Below, in pieces: positions 5,046 through 5,295 of a stretch of 5,295 bases of DNA. The notes under the pieces were generated by a model. It saw only the letters and a program-made list of their open reading frames with translations, was not told the origin of the DNA and did not search any database. Source of the DNA: CAYUUP01 sp964447925 (lineage in GTDB: Bacteria; Bacillota; Clostridia; Oscillospirales; Oscillospiraceae); assembly GCA_964447925.1 (NCBI GenBank), contig CAYUUP010000097.1, positions 1 through 5,295 of the forward strand, read 5' to 3'. Positions within the stretch are counted from its first letter, which is position 1. Each line of letters starts with the position of its first letter. Made by a program: the position numbers and the translations under genes.

Positions 5046-5295
5046 TTATTGCTTAAATATCTGATCCAGCAGCTTTTCCCAGGCGTCCTCGTTCTTTACA
5101 TAATACACCGGACACTCCTTCCCGGACACATCATAGTGGCGGATCACATCCTCCCGCTCCAGGTCATAGGCCTCCACCAGATATTTCACCAGCTTCACCA
5201 GGGATTCCACCGTTTCGCTGGTAAACTTACCGTTGGAGTCCGGGTGGCAGCACTCGATGGAGATGGTGTCGTAATTCCGGGGATAGTTGGCGAAA
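5046..5295 (-). CDS. N-acetylmuramoyl-L-alanine amidase, Amidase_2 type (C-terminal 82 residues only)
   Basis: The frame is open from the right edge to a TAA at 5048-5046 and gives 82 residues. The segment NYDTISIECCHPDSNGKF resembles the core strand and following loop of zinc amidases of the T7 lysozyme/PGRP fold (compare XlyA/CwlA-type enzymes). It is followed by a long helix (TSETVESLVKLVKYL) and IRHYDVSGKECP. In that motif a histidine and a cysteine eight residues later correspond to two zinc ligands of T7 lysozyme (His122 and Cys130), and the lysine two before the cysteine corresponds to its catalytic Lys128. The first zinc histidine lies outside the window. The protein ends soon after the catalytic domain, so any cell-wall-binding domain would be N-terminal or absent. 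The enzyme cuts the bond between muramic acid and the stem peptide. Whether it is a host autolysin, a spore-related amidase or a phage-derived endolysin cannot be decided here. Confidence 0.88.
   Translation of the reverse strand, partial: FANYPRNYDTISIECCHPDSNGKFTSETVESLVKLVKYLVEAYDLEREDVIRHYDVSGKECPVYYVKNEDAWEKLLDQIFKQ

Overview
The window looks like the chromosome of a GC-rich, endospore-forming Clostridia member, most likely Oscillospiraceae-like (Flavonifractor/Oscillibacter type). The grounds are a sipL homologue (the clostridial partner of SpoIVA), Firmicute spore-coat genes and GGAGG-type ribosome binding sites. The genus is inferred from composition and gene content and is not proven. 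I see no mobile element, CRISPR array, tRNA or rRNA.

Region 1 (1 to about 3190, minus strand) is a compact spore-coat basement module. Read 5' to 3' it holds a 49-residue hydrophobic protein (3126-2977), a 23-residue SpoVM-like peptide (2961-2890), SipL (2780-1260) and SpoIVA (1247 to beyond the window's left edge). In the mother cell SpoVM is the amphipathic peptide that marks the convex outer forespore membrane. SpoIVA is the ATPase that polymerises on it, and SipL binds SpoIVA through a C-terminal LysM domain. All three recognised parts of the coat platform are therefore encoded together, with an unrecognised small membrane protein directly upstream. A sigma-E-like promoter candidate overlaps the end of spoVM and could drive sipL-spoIVA separately. 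A weaker candidate lies before the 49-residue gene.

Region 2 (about 3221-3551, minus strand) is a monocistronic 57-residue 2[4Fe-4S] ferredoxin. It has a housekeeping-type promoter, a strong ribosome binding site and a long hairpin terminator that separates it from the sporulation module.

Region 3 (3552-3756) is a spacer of about 200 bp between back-to-back promoters. I see no convincing gene in it, only a short perfect palindrome.

Region 4 (3757-5043, plus strand) is a cysteine desulfurase of the NifS/IscS family. It has a near-consensus sigma-A promoter and a bidirectional terminator.

Region 5 (5046-5295, minus strand) is the C-terminal end of an N-acetylmuramoyl-L-alanine amidase (Amidase_2/T7-lysozyme type) that runs off the right edge.

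The two smallest genes, spoVM and the 49-residue membrane protein, are the most interesting. Standard gene callers readily miss genes of this size, and their position makes them credible parts of the coat-assembly machinery.
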